From: PHBD01 sp964578535
GTDB taxonomy: Bacteria; Desulfobacterota; Syntrophia; Syntrophales; PHBD01
NCBI GenBank assembly: GCA_964578535.1
Contig: CAZODI010000027.1
Coordinates: 1 to 45,838, forward strand
Length of the DNA: 45,838 nt
Reading direction: 5' to 3'
Position numbers and translations under genes: made by a program
Shown here: positions 1 to 7,257 of the stretch, in pieces
Numbering within the stretch: the first letter of the stretch is position 1
How the letters are laid out: the number at the start of each line of letters is the position of its first letter
The notes under the pieces: model-generated
Told to the model about the DNA's origin: nothing
What the model saw: the letters and a program-made list of their open reading frames with translations, nothing else
The model's database searches: none

Positions 1-196
1 AGGCCCATCCCGGCCGCATCCCGTTCATCGCGAAGACCGGCAGCGCGGCGAGGGCCGCCCCGAGGGCGAAGGCCTTCCAGGGAAGCTCCGGATAAGAGTC
101 GCTGCGCCCGATGACCGCCAGGACGATCTGGGCGCCCGTCCGCTTCTCCGCTTCCGCCATACGATGGTCGAGATGGGTAAGATCCTGTTTTTTCAC
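1..196 (-). CDS. TPM-domain protein, N-terminal part (runs off window)
   Basis: Reading leftwards from a GTG at 196, the frame gives 65 residues beginning MKKQDLTHLDHRMAEAEKRT, followed by GAQIVLAVIGRSDSYPELPW and then an Ala/Leu-rich hydrophobic stretch. An N-terminal amphipathic helix ending in E-x-x-T-G-A/E-I-V, then R-x-S-D-x-Y, is typical of the short membrane-linked TPM-domain proteins; their function is poorly known. The 3' part lies outside the window. There is no good Shine-Dalgarno before the GTG. A later ATG (codon 13) is possible, but the GTG start keeps the family's usual N-terminus. It lies 97 bases downstream of the response regulator on the same strand, so co-transcription is possible. 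Confidence 0.55.
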   Translation of the reverse strand, partial: MKKQDLTHLDHRMAEAEKRTGAQIVLAVIGRSDSYPELPWKAFALGAALAALPVFAMNGMRPGWA

Positions 197-293
197 AGGC
201 CGACTATAGGGTGTGCTTTTTGTCCTGTCAATTCCAATTGATACGAGGGCGGTGCCTCCGGCGGGCAGGCGGCCGGCTCCGATCCGGGTTCGG

Positions 294-941
294 TCATTCG
301 GTGATGATCCGTTCGCGGAGGATCGCCGCCACGGCCTGGGATTTTGTGCCGACTCCCAGTTTCTGGAAGATGTTCTTGATGTGGGACCGGACCGTGTGTG
401 CCGAAATATTCAGCGATGCGGCGATCGTCCGATCCGTCTGTCCGGCGACAAGCCCGCTCATGACCTCCAGCTCCCGTTTCGTAAAGACCGGTTTCTCCGT
501 CTTTTCCGCAACCTTTCCATCTCTTTTGATCTCATCGATCACGGAGGAGGTCACCAGGGGATCGATAAAGGCGTGATTGTCCATGACATGGCGGATGATC
601 TTGTGCAGTTCGTCCTTGCCGACGGTCTTCAGCACATAGCCGATCGCTCCCGCCTGGATCGCTTCCGTCACGAATTCCGCGTCGTGGTAAATGGTCAGGA
701 TGATGACCCGCACGCCGGGCTTTTTCTTGCGTGCCAGCCGGGTGGTCTCGATGCCGCTGATGCCCGGCATCTGGATGTCCATGAAGATGATGTCCGGGGA
801 AACGTGGTCGAGCTGCTCCAGACAGTCCAGTCCGTTTCTGGCTTCGCCGATCACGTTCACGTCGGGCGAGATCTCCAGGATCTGTCTCAGGCCTTCCCGG
901 ACGATGTCGTGGTCGTCGACAACCATTACCTTGATGCTCAT
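294..941 (-). CDS. NarL/FixJ-family response regulator
   Basis: This 215-residue DNA-binding regulator is the likely output partner of the kinase encoded just upstream. The receiver domain (about 1-120) has the acidic pair D9/D10, phospho-acceptor D55 (in IIFMDIQMPG), T83 and K105. A LuxR-type helix-turn-helix (about 148-212) has the TKRELEVM start and the SAHTVRSHIKNIFQKLGV recognition region. The start at 941 is chosen because its ATG overlaps the kinase stop codon in an ATGA, and a purine-rich GGAGAAGAG lies upstream; starts further upstream would lie inside the kinase gene. The overlap implies translational coupling. Targets are not shown by the sequence; the divergent MFS, ligase and thiolase genes are the nearest candidates. 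Confidence 0.9.
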   Translation of the reverse strand: MSIKVMVVDDHDIVREGLRQILEISPDVNVIGEARNGLDCLEQLDHVSPDIIFMDIQMPGISGIETTRLARKKKPGVRVIILTIYHDAEFVTEAIQAGAIGYVLKTVGKDELHKIIRHVMDNHAFIDPLVTSSVIDEIKRDGKVAEKTEKPVFTKRELEVMSGLVAGQTDRTIAASLNISAHTVRSHIKNIFQKLGVGTKSQAVAAILRERIITE

Positions 942-2506
942 GATTCTTTTCTCTTCTCCAGGGGGACCGTTATCTCGATCCGGCACCCCTTGCCGTTGGA
1001 GCTTTCAATGGTGCATTTCCCGCCGCACGCCTCGACCCGCTCCCTCATGAACACCAGGCCCAGCCTGTTCTGGCTGGCCATTTTCAGCAGTCCCGAGGAA
1101 ATGTCGAAGCCTCTTCCGTTGTCCGATACGGTCAGGGATATGCGGCCGCCTTTTTCCTTCAGCGTCACATGGGCGGCTGCTGCCTGCGAATGCTTGCCGA
1201 TGTTCGCCAGTGCCTCCTGCAGGACGCGGTAGATGCAGATGCTGGCCGTCGCGTGGGCATCGACCCTGGCGGGCAGGTCGGCGTGAACGCCGATTCCGGT
1301 CGCTGTCTCGAAGTTGTCCAGCAGGCGGCGGATTGCCGCCATCAGGCCGATGGTGTCGATGAGCTCCGGCCGCAGCTCCGACATGAGGCTGCGGGACTGG
1401 AAGATTGCATTCTTGACGATCCCCGTCAGGAGATTGAGCTGGGCTTCCAGTTGTTCGGGGTGATGCACGTGCTCCTTGCAGAATTCGATTTTGTAGCCGA
1501 TCGAGGCCAGGGTCTGGGCCAGGGTGTCGTGAATGTCGACGGCGATCTGTTTGCGCTCTTCTTCCTGGATGGTGATGATCTTTTCCGTGAGAAACCGCAA
1601 TTGCTGATTGTTCTGCTCGATCTGCCGGAACATGAAGGCGTTGTCCAGCGCAATCACGGAAATGTAAAGGAACGGATTGAGCAGGTCGAGCTCCCGGGGC
1701 GTGAACTCGAAGGGGGTCTTCCTGTTGACCAGCGCGATCACACCGTAGGACTGGCCGCGCAGGTAAACGGGAACGGCTGCGAAGGTCTTCTTCCTGATCC
1801 TCCGGATCCGGTTCGTGACCCATCCCGACTGGCTCTGAAACAGGATGGAACGGTCGAGATAGGACCTCTCCATGAGCCGGACGATGTCCTTTGCCGGGTC
1901 CCTCCGCGGCTGGCTGTAGACGCTGCGACCCGTGCCGTTCTGGGAAAGGAGGAAGTGGCAGGATCCCCGCTCCATGAGCCGGTGGATTTTTTTCAGGAGG
2001 ATTTCAATAATGCTTTCGATATCCTGCGTGACGATAATCTCTTTTGTAAAGTCGTAGAGCTCCTCGAGATGAAAAACCTTTTCCTGAATGATGTCCTCGC
2101 GGGTGTTGATGTACGACTCGGATATCATTCGATAACCGTGGAGATAGTACTCCATCAGCCTTCGGTAGTCGCGAAAGAAATCCACCGTGACCGGTTCATC
2201 CGCTTCCGTCAGGGCTTTGTTCAGGATCTTCAGGGCCGTCGGATAGAAGGGGGATGTCTGGGAGAACTCGTAGCCCTGGGTCGCCCGGATGTAACCGATA
2301 TCATGCTGATCGTCGAATAGGGCCTGCTCGTTTCCCTCCAGAGCCTGAACCAGCAGTTCCAGCCACAGGCGAATCCGCCGCTGCCCTTCGGGAGAGCGGG
2401 CCAGGTGGTCGATGTAAGGCGTCGGCGTCAGTTCATCCAGGCCGCCGATGATGTCTTTCAGCAGCGCCTCTTTTTTATTCCTCAGGAACCGATTCAAGGA
2501 CGGCAT
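938..2506 (-). CDS. Soluble sensor histidine kinase (GAF + HisKA_3, NarX/LytS-like)
   Basis: This 522-residue protein has no membrane segment, so it should sense a cytoplasmic signal. Residues 1-150 are helical and resemble the RsbRD N-terminal type (an inference). Residues about 160-295 form a GAF-like domain ending in Y-G-V-I-A-L-V-N. A coiled stretch (295-320) leads into the dimerisation box with phospho-acceptor H326 in VDIHDTLAQTL. The ATPase domain carries the N box around N435 (EALANIGKH) and the G box D462-N-G-R-G466. AGGGG lies ahead of the ATG at 2506. Its last codons overlap the response regulator gene by four bases, making a clear two-component pair. The ligand is unknown; since the divergent genes handle an organic acid, that acid or its CoA ester is a reasonable guess only. 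Confidence 0.88.
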   Translation of the reverse strand: MPSLNRFLRNKKEALLKDIIGGLDELTPTPYIDHLARSPEGQRRIRLWLELLVQALEGNEQALFDDQHDIGYIRATQGYEFSQTSPFYPTALKILNKALTEADEPVTVDFFRDYRRLMEYYLHGYRMISESYINTREDIIQEKVFHLEELYDFTKEIIVTQDIESIIEILLKKIHRLMERGSCHFLLSQNGTGRSVYSQPRRDPAKDIVRLMERSYLDRSILFQSQSGWVTNRIRRIRKKTFAAVPVYLRGQSYGVIALVNRKTPFEFTPRELDLLNPFLYISVIALDNAFMFRQIEQNNQQLRFLTEKIITIQEEERKQIAVDIHDTLAQTLASIGYKIEFCKEHVHHPEQLEAQLNLLTGIVKNAIFQSRSLMSELRPELIDTIGLMAAIRRLLDNFETATGIGVHADLPARVDAHATASICIYRVLQEALANIGKHSQAAAAHVTLKEKGGRISLTVSDNGRGFDISSGLLKMASQNRLGLVFMRERVEACGGKCTIESSNGKGCRIEITVPLEKRKES

Positions 2507-2520
2507 CGGGGATCCCCTGA

Positions 2521-2544
2521 ATTAGGGATATTAAATTCCCTAAT
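2521..2544. promoter_or_regulatory. Inverted repeat, candidate operator upstream of the kinase
   Basis: Perfect 8-base arms ATTAGGGA (2521-2528) and TCCCTAAT (2537-2544) flank the 8-base spacer TATTAAAT. A related half-site TTAAATCCCAAT follows around 2555-2566. The repeat begins 15 bases upstream of the kinase start codon. The roughly 16-base distance between half-sites would suit a dimeric regulator such as the NarL-type protein encoded here; that link is an inference. Confidence 0.45.
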
Positions 2545-2607
2545 CTTGATGATGTTAAATCCCAATTTTTGCGGATTGTTTAAATCAAGCAACTGTTATC
2601 TATAGTG

Positions 2608-2623
2608 CCTCAAGTTTTTGAGG
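2608..2623. repeat. Short palindrome CCTCAA-N4-TTGAGG
   Basis: Perfect 6-base arms around GTTT lie mid-way in the divergent control region. It could be an operator or a small hairpin. No T-run follows directly, so a terminator is less likely. Confidence 0.3.
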
Positions 2624-2685
2624 TGTTTCTATATCGAACACGGCCGAAAATGTCAAATCCATTTTAATATTTAATATTCGATCTA

Positions 2686-2714
2686 TTTAAACAAAGAGAA
2701 TGTCGCTTTATTAT
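2686..2714 (+). promoter_or_regulatory. Possible sigma-70 promoter for the MFS gene
   Basis: TTTAAA (2686-2691) and TATTAT (2709-2714) are separated by 17 bases and match the -35 and -10 consensus at 4/6 and 5/6 positions. In AT-rich DNA such matches are common, so this is tentative. Confidence 0.3.
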
Positions 2715-2778
2715 AGAATGTCGGATGGAACAAAAGCATGTAAAAACATAATAAATAGAAAATAAGGGGAGTATTTGG

Positions 2779-2814
2779 ATGAATAAACATTATAACAAGG
2801 GGGTAATTTTATGA
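2779..2814 (+). CDS. Possible 11-residue leader peptide overlapping the MFS start
   Basis: An ATG at 2779 follows AAGGGGAG with 8-base spacing and encodes MNKHYNKGVIL. Its TGA stop (2812-2814) overlaps the MFS start codon (2811-2813) in an ATGA. The frame also contains the AAGGGGG that would serve as the MFS ribosome site. The arrangement suggests translational coupling. No run of one amino acid points to classical attenuation. It may be fortuitous. Confidence 0.35.
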   Translation: MNKHYNKGVIL

Positions 2815-4088
2815 AAATGATGAGTTATCGCTGGGAAGTTGTGTTCTGGGTTTTTGTTGTAACAATGCTTTCCTATTTTGATCGCTTTAATTTCTCCGTT
2901 GCGGCACCTCTCATCATTAAAGAATTAACGATCGATGTCGCCCTCATGGGAATCATCATGAGCGGCTTCAATATCGGATATACCATTATGAATTTCTCGG
3001 GTGGCTATCTCGCCCAGAAATACTCCGCCCGCAAATTCCTGTCCGTGATCATCGTCCTGTGGTCCATCATGACCATCTTTACCGGTTTCGGATGGTCTTT
3101 CATCAGCCTTCTGGTGATCCGGGTCCTCTTCGGGATGTGCGAGGGGCCGATGTTCCTGATCTGCACGAAGCTCCTGAACCACTGGATGCTTCCCACGGAA
3201 AGGGCCTTCTCCATCGGGGTCATGTCTTCCGCCATGAACGTGGGCGCCATCATCGGGATCCCGCTGGCGGGTCTCATCGTAGCGTCTTACGGCTGGCATT
3301 CGGTTTTCTATATCTTCGGCGTCCTGGGCTTTGCCCTGGTCGGCCTCGTTCTGCTTCGCCTGCGGGACGATCCGGCGTCCCATCCGCATATCTCGAAGGA
3401 CGAGCGGGAAAAGATCGAAACGGCCATCGCCAGGGCGGACGGTGCCGCGGCGCTGACGGCGCAGAGCGCGACCCTGTCTCAATACCTCAAGAACCCGATC
3501 GTCTGGATGCTCTGCTTTGTCTACTTCTCCGACCTGATGTTCGTGTGGGCCAACATCAACTGGATCCCGACGTATTTCCTGAAGGCCAGGGGGCTGTCCC
3601 TCGTGAAGAGCGGCTTCCTGTCCTCGCTTCCATTCGTGGGCGCGGCTCTCGGCGCCCTCGTTCTGGGCTGGCTTTCGGACCGGGGCCTCCCCTTCAAGCA
3701 CCGGGCCGGCTGGGTCTCTTTCAACATGTTCTGCTCCGTGCCGCTGATCGTCTACGCGGTCATCACGCCGTCCATCGAGGTGAGCCTGGCGTGCTTCTTC
3801 ATGGCATCGTTCTTTGCGTACGGCACGATGAACATCATGTTCTCCCTGGTCATGGGGGTCTTCAACCGGGCCGACGTCCCCAAGGTCACCGGCTTCATGC
3901 TCGGCAGCGGATCGTTCTCGGGCATCCTGGCCCCCATGGTGGTCGGATTCATCCTCAAGGCGACCAATTCGTTCAATTACGCCTATTACGCTTTTGCCGC
4001 CCTCACCCTGGTCGGCGGCTTCCTGGCCCTGATCCTGCTCCGGCAGGAAAAGGCCGTCAGCATTCAGAGGGCCGGGAACGCAGCATAA
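2811..4088 (+). CDS. MFS transporter, anion:cation symporter (ACS)-like
   Basis: This 425-residue inner-membrane carrier has about 12 hydrophobic segments. It probably imports an organic anion with H+ or Na+. Family marks are the first-helix motif YFDRFNFSVAAP (D24-R25) and RVLFGMCEGP around 104-113, both typical of the ACS family, which carries hexuronates, phthalate, 4-hydroxybenzoate and similar acids. The start has AAGGGGG seven bases ahead. The following genes encode an acyl-CoA ligase and a thiolase, so its substrate is more likely a carboxylic acid fed into CoA-dependent breakdown than a sugar acid; this is an inference. The first roughly 180 bases are much more AT-rich than the rest of the gene. 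Confidence 0.8.
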   Translation: MKMMSYRWEVVFWVFVVTMLSYFDRFNFSVAAPLIIKELTIDVALMGIIMSGFNIGYTIMNFSGGYLAQKYSARKFLSVIIVLWSIMTIFTGFGWSFISLLVIRVLFGMCEGPMFLICTKLLNHWMLPTERAFSIGVMSSAMNVGAIIGIPLAGLIVASYGWHSVFYIFGVLGFALVGLVLLRLRDDPASHPHISKDEREKIETAIARADGAAALTAQSATLSQYLKNPIVWMLCFVYFSDLMFVWANINWIPTYFLKARGLSLVKSGFLSSLPFVGAALGALVLGWLSDRGLPFKHRAGWVSFNMFCSVPLIVYAVITPSIEVSLACFFMASFFAYGTMNIMFSLVMGVFNRADVPKVTGFMLGSGSFSGILAPMVVGFILKATNSFNYAYYAFAALTLVGGFLALILLRQEKAVSIQRAGNAA

Positions 4089-4217
4089 TCGTCATCGGGA
4101 AGACAATCCCGTCAACGCGGATCGCTCGCGGGCGGCCGGAAGGCCAACCGTCGCGATCGGAAGGGGCGGGTCCTGAAGAAAACAGCAAGAATTTATCTGG
4201 AGACAGGGAGGACAGCT

Positions 4218-5782
4218 ATGACGACGATGTTTCACGGCATTACGTGTGCGGATCTGTACGACCGGTCGGTCGCGGCCTTTCGGCAGAACACCGCTATTCT
4301 CTACAACGATGAAACGTACACCTACGACGAGATGCAGAAGAAGGCCTATTCGCTGGCCCACGCCCTGAACAACCTGGGGCTGAAGAAGGGCGACCGGGTG
4401 GCGTTTCTCATGGCGAACTGCCCCGAATACATCTTTTGCGAATACGCCCTGGGAAAGCTCGGCCTGGTCCGCGTTCCCCTGGCGGTGCTTCTGAATTCCA
4501 GGGATCACATCTACATGATGAACCAGTCCGAGTGCAAAGCGATCATCTACCATGAGAAGATGGCCGGTCGCGTGAAGGAGATGATCCCCTCCCTGGAGAC
4601 GGTCAGGCACTACATCTGCGTGGCCGGGGACGGGGCTTCGGTGGCTCCGGGCCACGAGCACCTGCAGGGGCTCATCGACAACAGCCCGCCGGAGGTGCCG
4701 AAGGTCGACCTGGACTGCGAGGACCTGGTGGGGATCTTCTACACCGGCGGAACGACGGGCCTCCCCAAGGGGGTGATGCTGAACCAGAACACCTGGGTGG
4801 GGACCTTCATCAGCGAGATGCTGCACCTCGGACTGGACTGGGACGAGGTGTTCGCCTTTGCGACGCCGCTCACCCACGCGGGAGGCTGCCTGATCCTGCC
4901 GGTCCTGCTGAAGCGGGGGACCTGCGAGATCCAGGACCATTTCGACCCGAAGCTGTTCCTGGAGCGGGTGGAAAAGGTGAAGGTCACATCGACCTTCATC
5001 GTTCCCACGATGATCTACGTCCTCCTCGATACGCCGGACTTGAAGAAGTACGATCTCGGCAGCCTGCGCAACATCATCTACGGCGCATCGGCCATCGCCC
5101 CGGCGCGCCTTGCCCAGGCGGTGGACACCCTGGGGCCGATCTTCACCCAGCTCTTCGGCCAGACGGAGACACCCATGATGATCAGCTGCCTGTCCCGGCA
5201 GGAGCACGTCATCGCCGATCCGGAGAAGCGCATGCGGGTCTACAAGTCCTGCGGCCGGCCGGTGATGACGGCGGATGTGCGGATCATCGGGGAGGACGGC
5301 AGGGAGGTGCCCCGGGGGGAATCGGGCGACATCGTCTGCCGGACGATCAACATGATGACGGGCTATCTCAAGAAGCCCGAAGAGACGGCGGAGGCGCTCC
5401 GGGACGGCTGGCTGTGGACCGGAGACGTGGGCAAGTTCGACGAGGAGGGATACCTCTACATTGTGGACCGCTCCAAGGACATGATTGTCAGCGGCGGCTT
5501 CAACATCTTCCCCCGGGAGATCGAGGACGTCCTTCACGAGCACCCGGCGGTCAAAAGCGCCGCCGTCATCGGCGTTCCGCACGAGAAGTGGGGCGAACTG
5601 GTCAAGGCGGTGGTCGTTCTTCACGAGGGCAAGACGGCCACGGAAGAGGATTTGATCCGCTTCGTGAAGGACAAGAAGGGAAGCCTGGTCACCCCCAAGA
5701 GCGTCGAGTTCTGGGATGCGATCCCCCTGACGAACTTAGGCAAGATCGACAAGAAGAAGATGCGGGAGCGCTACTGGGCCGG
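4218..5782 (+). CDS. AMP-forming acyl-CoA ligase (3' end lost in gap)
   Basis: This enzyme activates a carboxylic acid to its CoA thioester through an acyl-adenylate. The 522 visible residues cover essentially the whole fold. The P-loop is FYTGGTTGLPKG (174-185), the A5 motif GQTE is at 314-317, the TGD motif at 401-403 and the hinge region near DRSK (417-420). The C-terminal catalytic lysine is K509 in LTNLGKIDKKKMR. GGGAGG precedes the ATG with 7-base spacing. The sequence runs into an N gap just after RERYWAG, where family members usually end, so perhaps only a few codons are missing. It lies 129 bases after the MFS gene and directly before the thiolase. Chain length or aromatic specificity cannot be read from the sequence. 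Confidence 0.85.
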
Positions 5783-5882
5783 NNNNNNNNNNNNNNNNNN
5801 NNNNNNNNNNNNNNNNNNNNNNNNNNNNNNNNNNNNNNNNNNNNNNNNNNNNNNNNNNNNNNNNNNNNNNNNNNNNNNNNNN
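5783..5882. other. Assembly gap (100 N)
   Basis: Exactly 100 N between the ligase 3' end and the thiolase start. The flanks do not overlap each other, so real sequence is probably missing here, including the ligase stop codon and the thiolase ribosome site. Confidence 0.98.
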
Positions 5883-5884
5883 AA

Positions 5885-7138
5885 ATGAGGGACGTCTATA
5901 TCGTGGGGGCCTATTCCACGGAGTTTAAAAAGTATCCGGACCGCTCGTTTAGGGACCTGGTCCGGGAGGCCTATCTCGGTGCGATCCACGACGCCGGGAT
6001 GTCCGACGGAAACGAGATCCAGTTCGGCTATTTCGGCAACTGCGCCATGCACCTGTTCGGCCAGGCCAGCATCCGGGGGCAGATCTGCTTCGTCCCCCTG
6101 GTGCGGGAGGGGCTCTTCCCCGGGCGCGTGCCGATCATCAACGTGGAGGGGGCCTGTGCCACGGGATCCATGGCCGCCCACTGCGCCTGGAAGGATATCC
6201 TGAGCGGGCAGAACGACGTCATCCTGGCTCTGGGTGTCGAGAAGCTTTTCATTCCCGACGATCCGGCGACCATGTTCAAGATCTTCGAGGCGGGCATTGA
6301 CAATTTCACCACCGAGGAGACGATCGACGTCTATCGGCAGATCGGCGCGCTGGTCGGCCGGGAGTTCAAGACCGGGGGCAACCGCAGCCTCTTCATGGAC
6401 ACGTACGGGATGCAGGCCCTGTATCACATGTGGAAGTACGGCACGACCCAGCGCCAGATCGCCTGCGCCGCGGCCTTCACCCACGACTACGGGGCCAAGA
6501 ACCCGAAGGCCCAGTACAAGTTTTCGATGGACGTGGATCAGGTGCTCCAGGACCGGATCGTGACCTATCCCCTGACGCGCTCCATGTGTTCCCCCATCGG
6601 GGACGGGGCGGCGGCGGCGGTCCTGTGCTCCGGTGATTATCTGAAGGGGCTTCCCTCGGCCGTCCAGGACCGGGCCGTCAAGGTCCGGGCAAGCGTCATG
6701 ACGGGCGGCAAGTACAAGGGGCTCGACGAGCCCGGCCTGAGCAGGGTCGCCGCGGACAAGGCCTATGCCATGGCCGGCATCGCCGCCTCCGATATCGACG
6801 TGGCCGAGGTCCATGATGCCACGTCGTTCAGCGTCATTCTCCAGTCCGAGATGATGGGATTCTGCCCGATCGGGGAGGGAGGCCGTTTCGTCGAATCCGG
6901 CGGCACCACGCTGGAAGGCTCGACGCCCGTGAATACGAGCGGAGGCCTCGTTTCCAAGGGGCATCCCGTCGGCGCCACGGGCATCTCCATGCTCTATGAG
7001 CTGGCGACTCAGTTGCGCCGGGAAGCGGGTCCCCGCCAGGTAAAAGACGCAAAACTGGCCCTGCAGGAAAACGGCGGCGGCGTGATCGGAACGGAGGAGG
7101 CCGCCTGCTCCGTGTTCATCCTGGAGAAGGATCGCTGA
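5885..7138 (+). CDS. Thiolase, SCPx-type (acyl-CoA/acetyl-CoA acyltransferase)
   Basis: This 417-residue thiolase-fold enzyme should cleave a 3-ketoacyl-CoA with CoA, or run the reverse condensation. The nucleophile is C91 in NVEGACATGSM. H310 lies in EVHDATS, a position typical of the SCPx branch, and H360 lies in SKGHPVGATG. The C-terminal segment ENGGGVIGTEEAAC replaces the usual C-x-G-x-G loop, as is common in SCPx-type relatives. The ATG at 5885 lies three bases after an N gap, so an upstream start cannot be excluded, but the N-terminus MRDVYIVGAYSTEF is typical. It is the last gene before a strong terminator and probably forms one unit with the ligase and MFS genes. Confidence 0.87.
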   Translation: MRDVYIVGAYSTEFKKYPDRSFRDLVREAYLGAIHDAGMSDGNEIQFGYFGNCAMHLFGQASIRGQICFVPLVREGLFPGRVPIINVEGACATGSMAAHCAWKDILSGQNDVILALGVEKLFIPDDPATMFKIFEAGIDNFTTEETIDVYRQIGALVGREFKTGGNRSLFMDTYGMQALYHMWKYGTTQRQIACAAAFTHDYGAKNPKAQYKFSMDVDQVLQDRIVTYPLTRSMCSPIGDGAAAAVLCSGDYLKGLPSAVQDRAVKVRASVMTGGKYKGLDEPGLSRVAADKAYAMAGIAASDIDVAEVHDATSFSVILQSEMMGFCPIGEGGRFVESGGTTLEGSTPVNTSGGLVSKGHPVGATGISMLYELATQLRREAGPRQVKDAKLALQENGGGVIGTEEAACSVFILEKDR

Positions 7139-7177
7139 GAAAAAAGAGGCCGTAACCCGCCGAAACGTTCAAAATCG

Positions 7178-7214
7178 AACCGCCCCGGGGCAAAACCGGG
7201 GCGGTTCTTTGTTC
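7178..7214 (+). terminator. Strong intrinsic terminator, probably bidirectional
   Basis: Perfect 12-base arms GAACCGCCCCGG (7178-7189) and CCGGGGCGGTTC (7197-7208), loop GGCAAAA, then TTTGTT. On the other strand the hairpin is followed by GATTTTG, so it can also stop transcription of the convergent metalloprotease gene. Confidence 0.88.
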
Positions 7215-7257
7215 GACCGACAGGAAATCCGTCAGGCCCTGCAAGGCCGGGGCACGG

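Larger units (their letters stand above)
2507..2810. other. AT-rich divergent control region between kinase and MFS genes
   Basis: These 304 bases are strikingly AT-rich for this window and separate two divergent transcription units. They hold an inverted repeat close to the kinase start (2521-2544), a short palindrome (2608-2623), a possible promoter (2686-2714) and a tiny leader frame (2779-2814). The first 200 bases of the MFS gene share the lower GC content. Confidence 0.6.
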
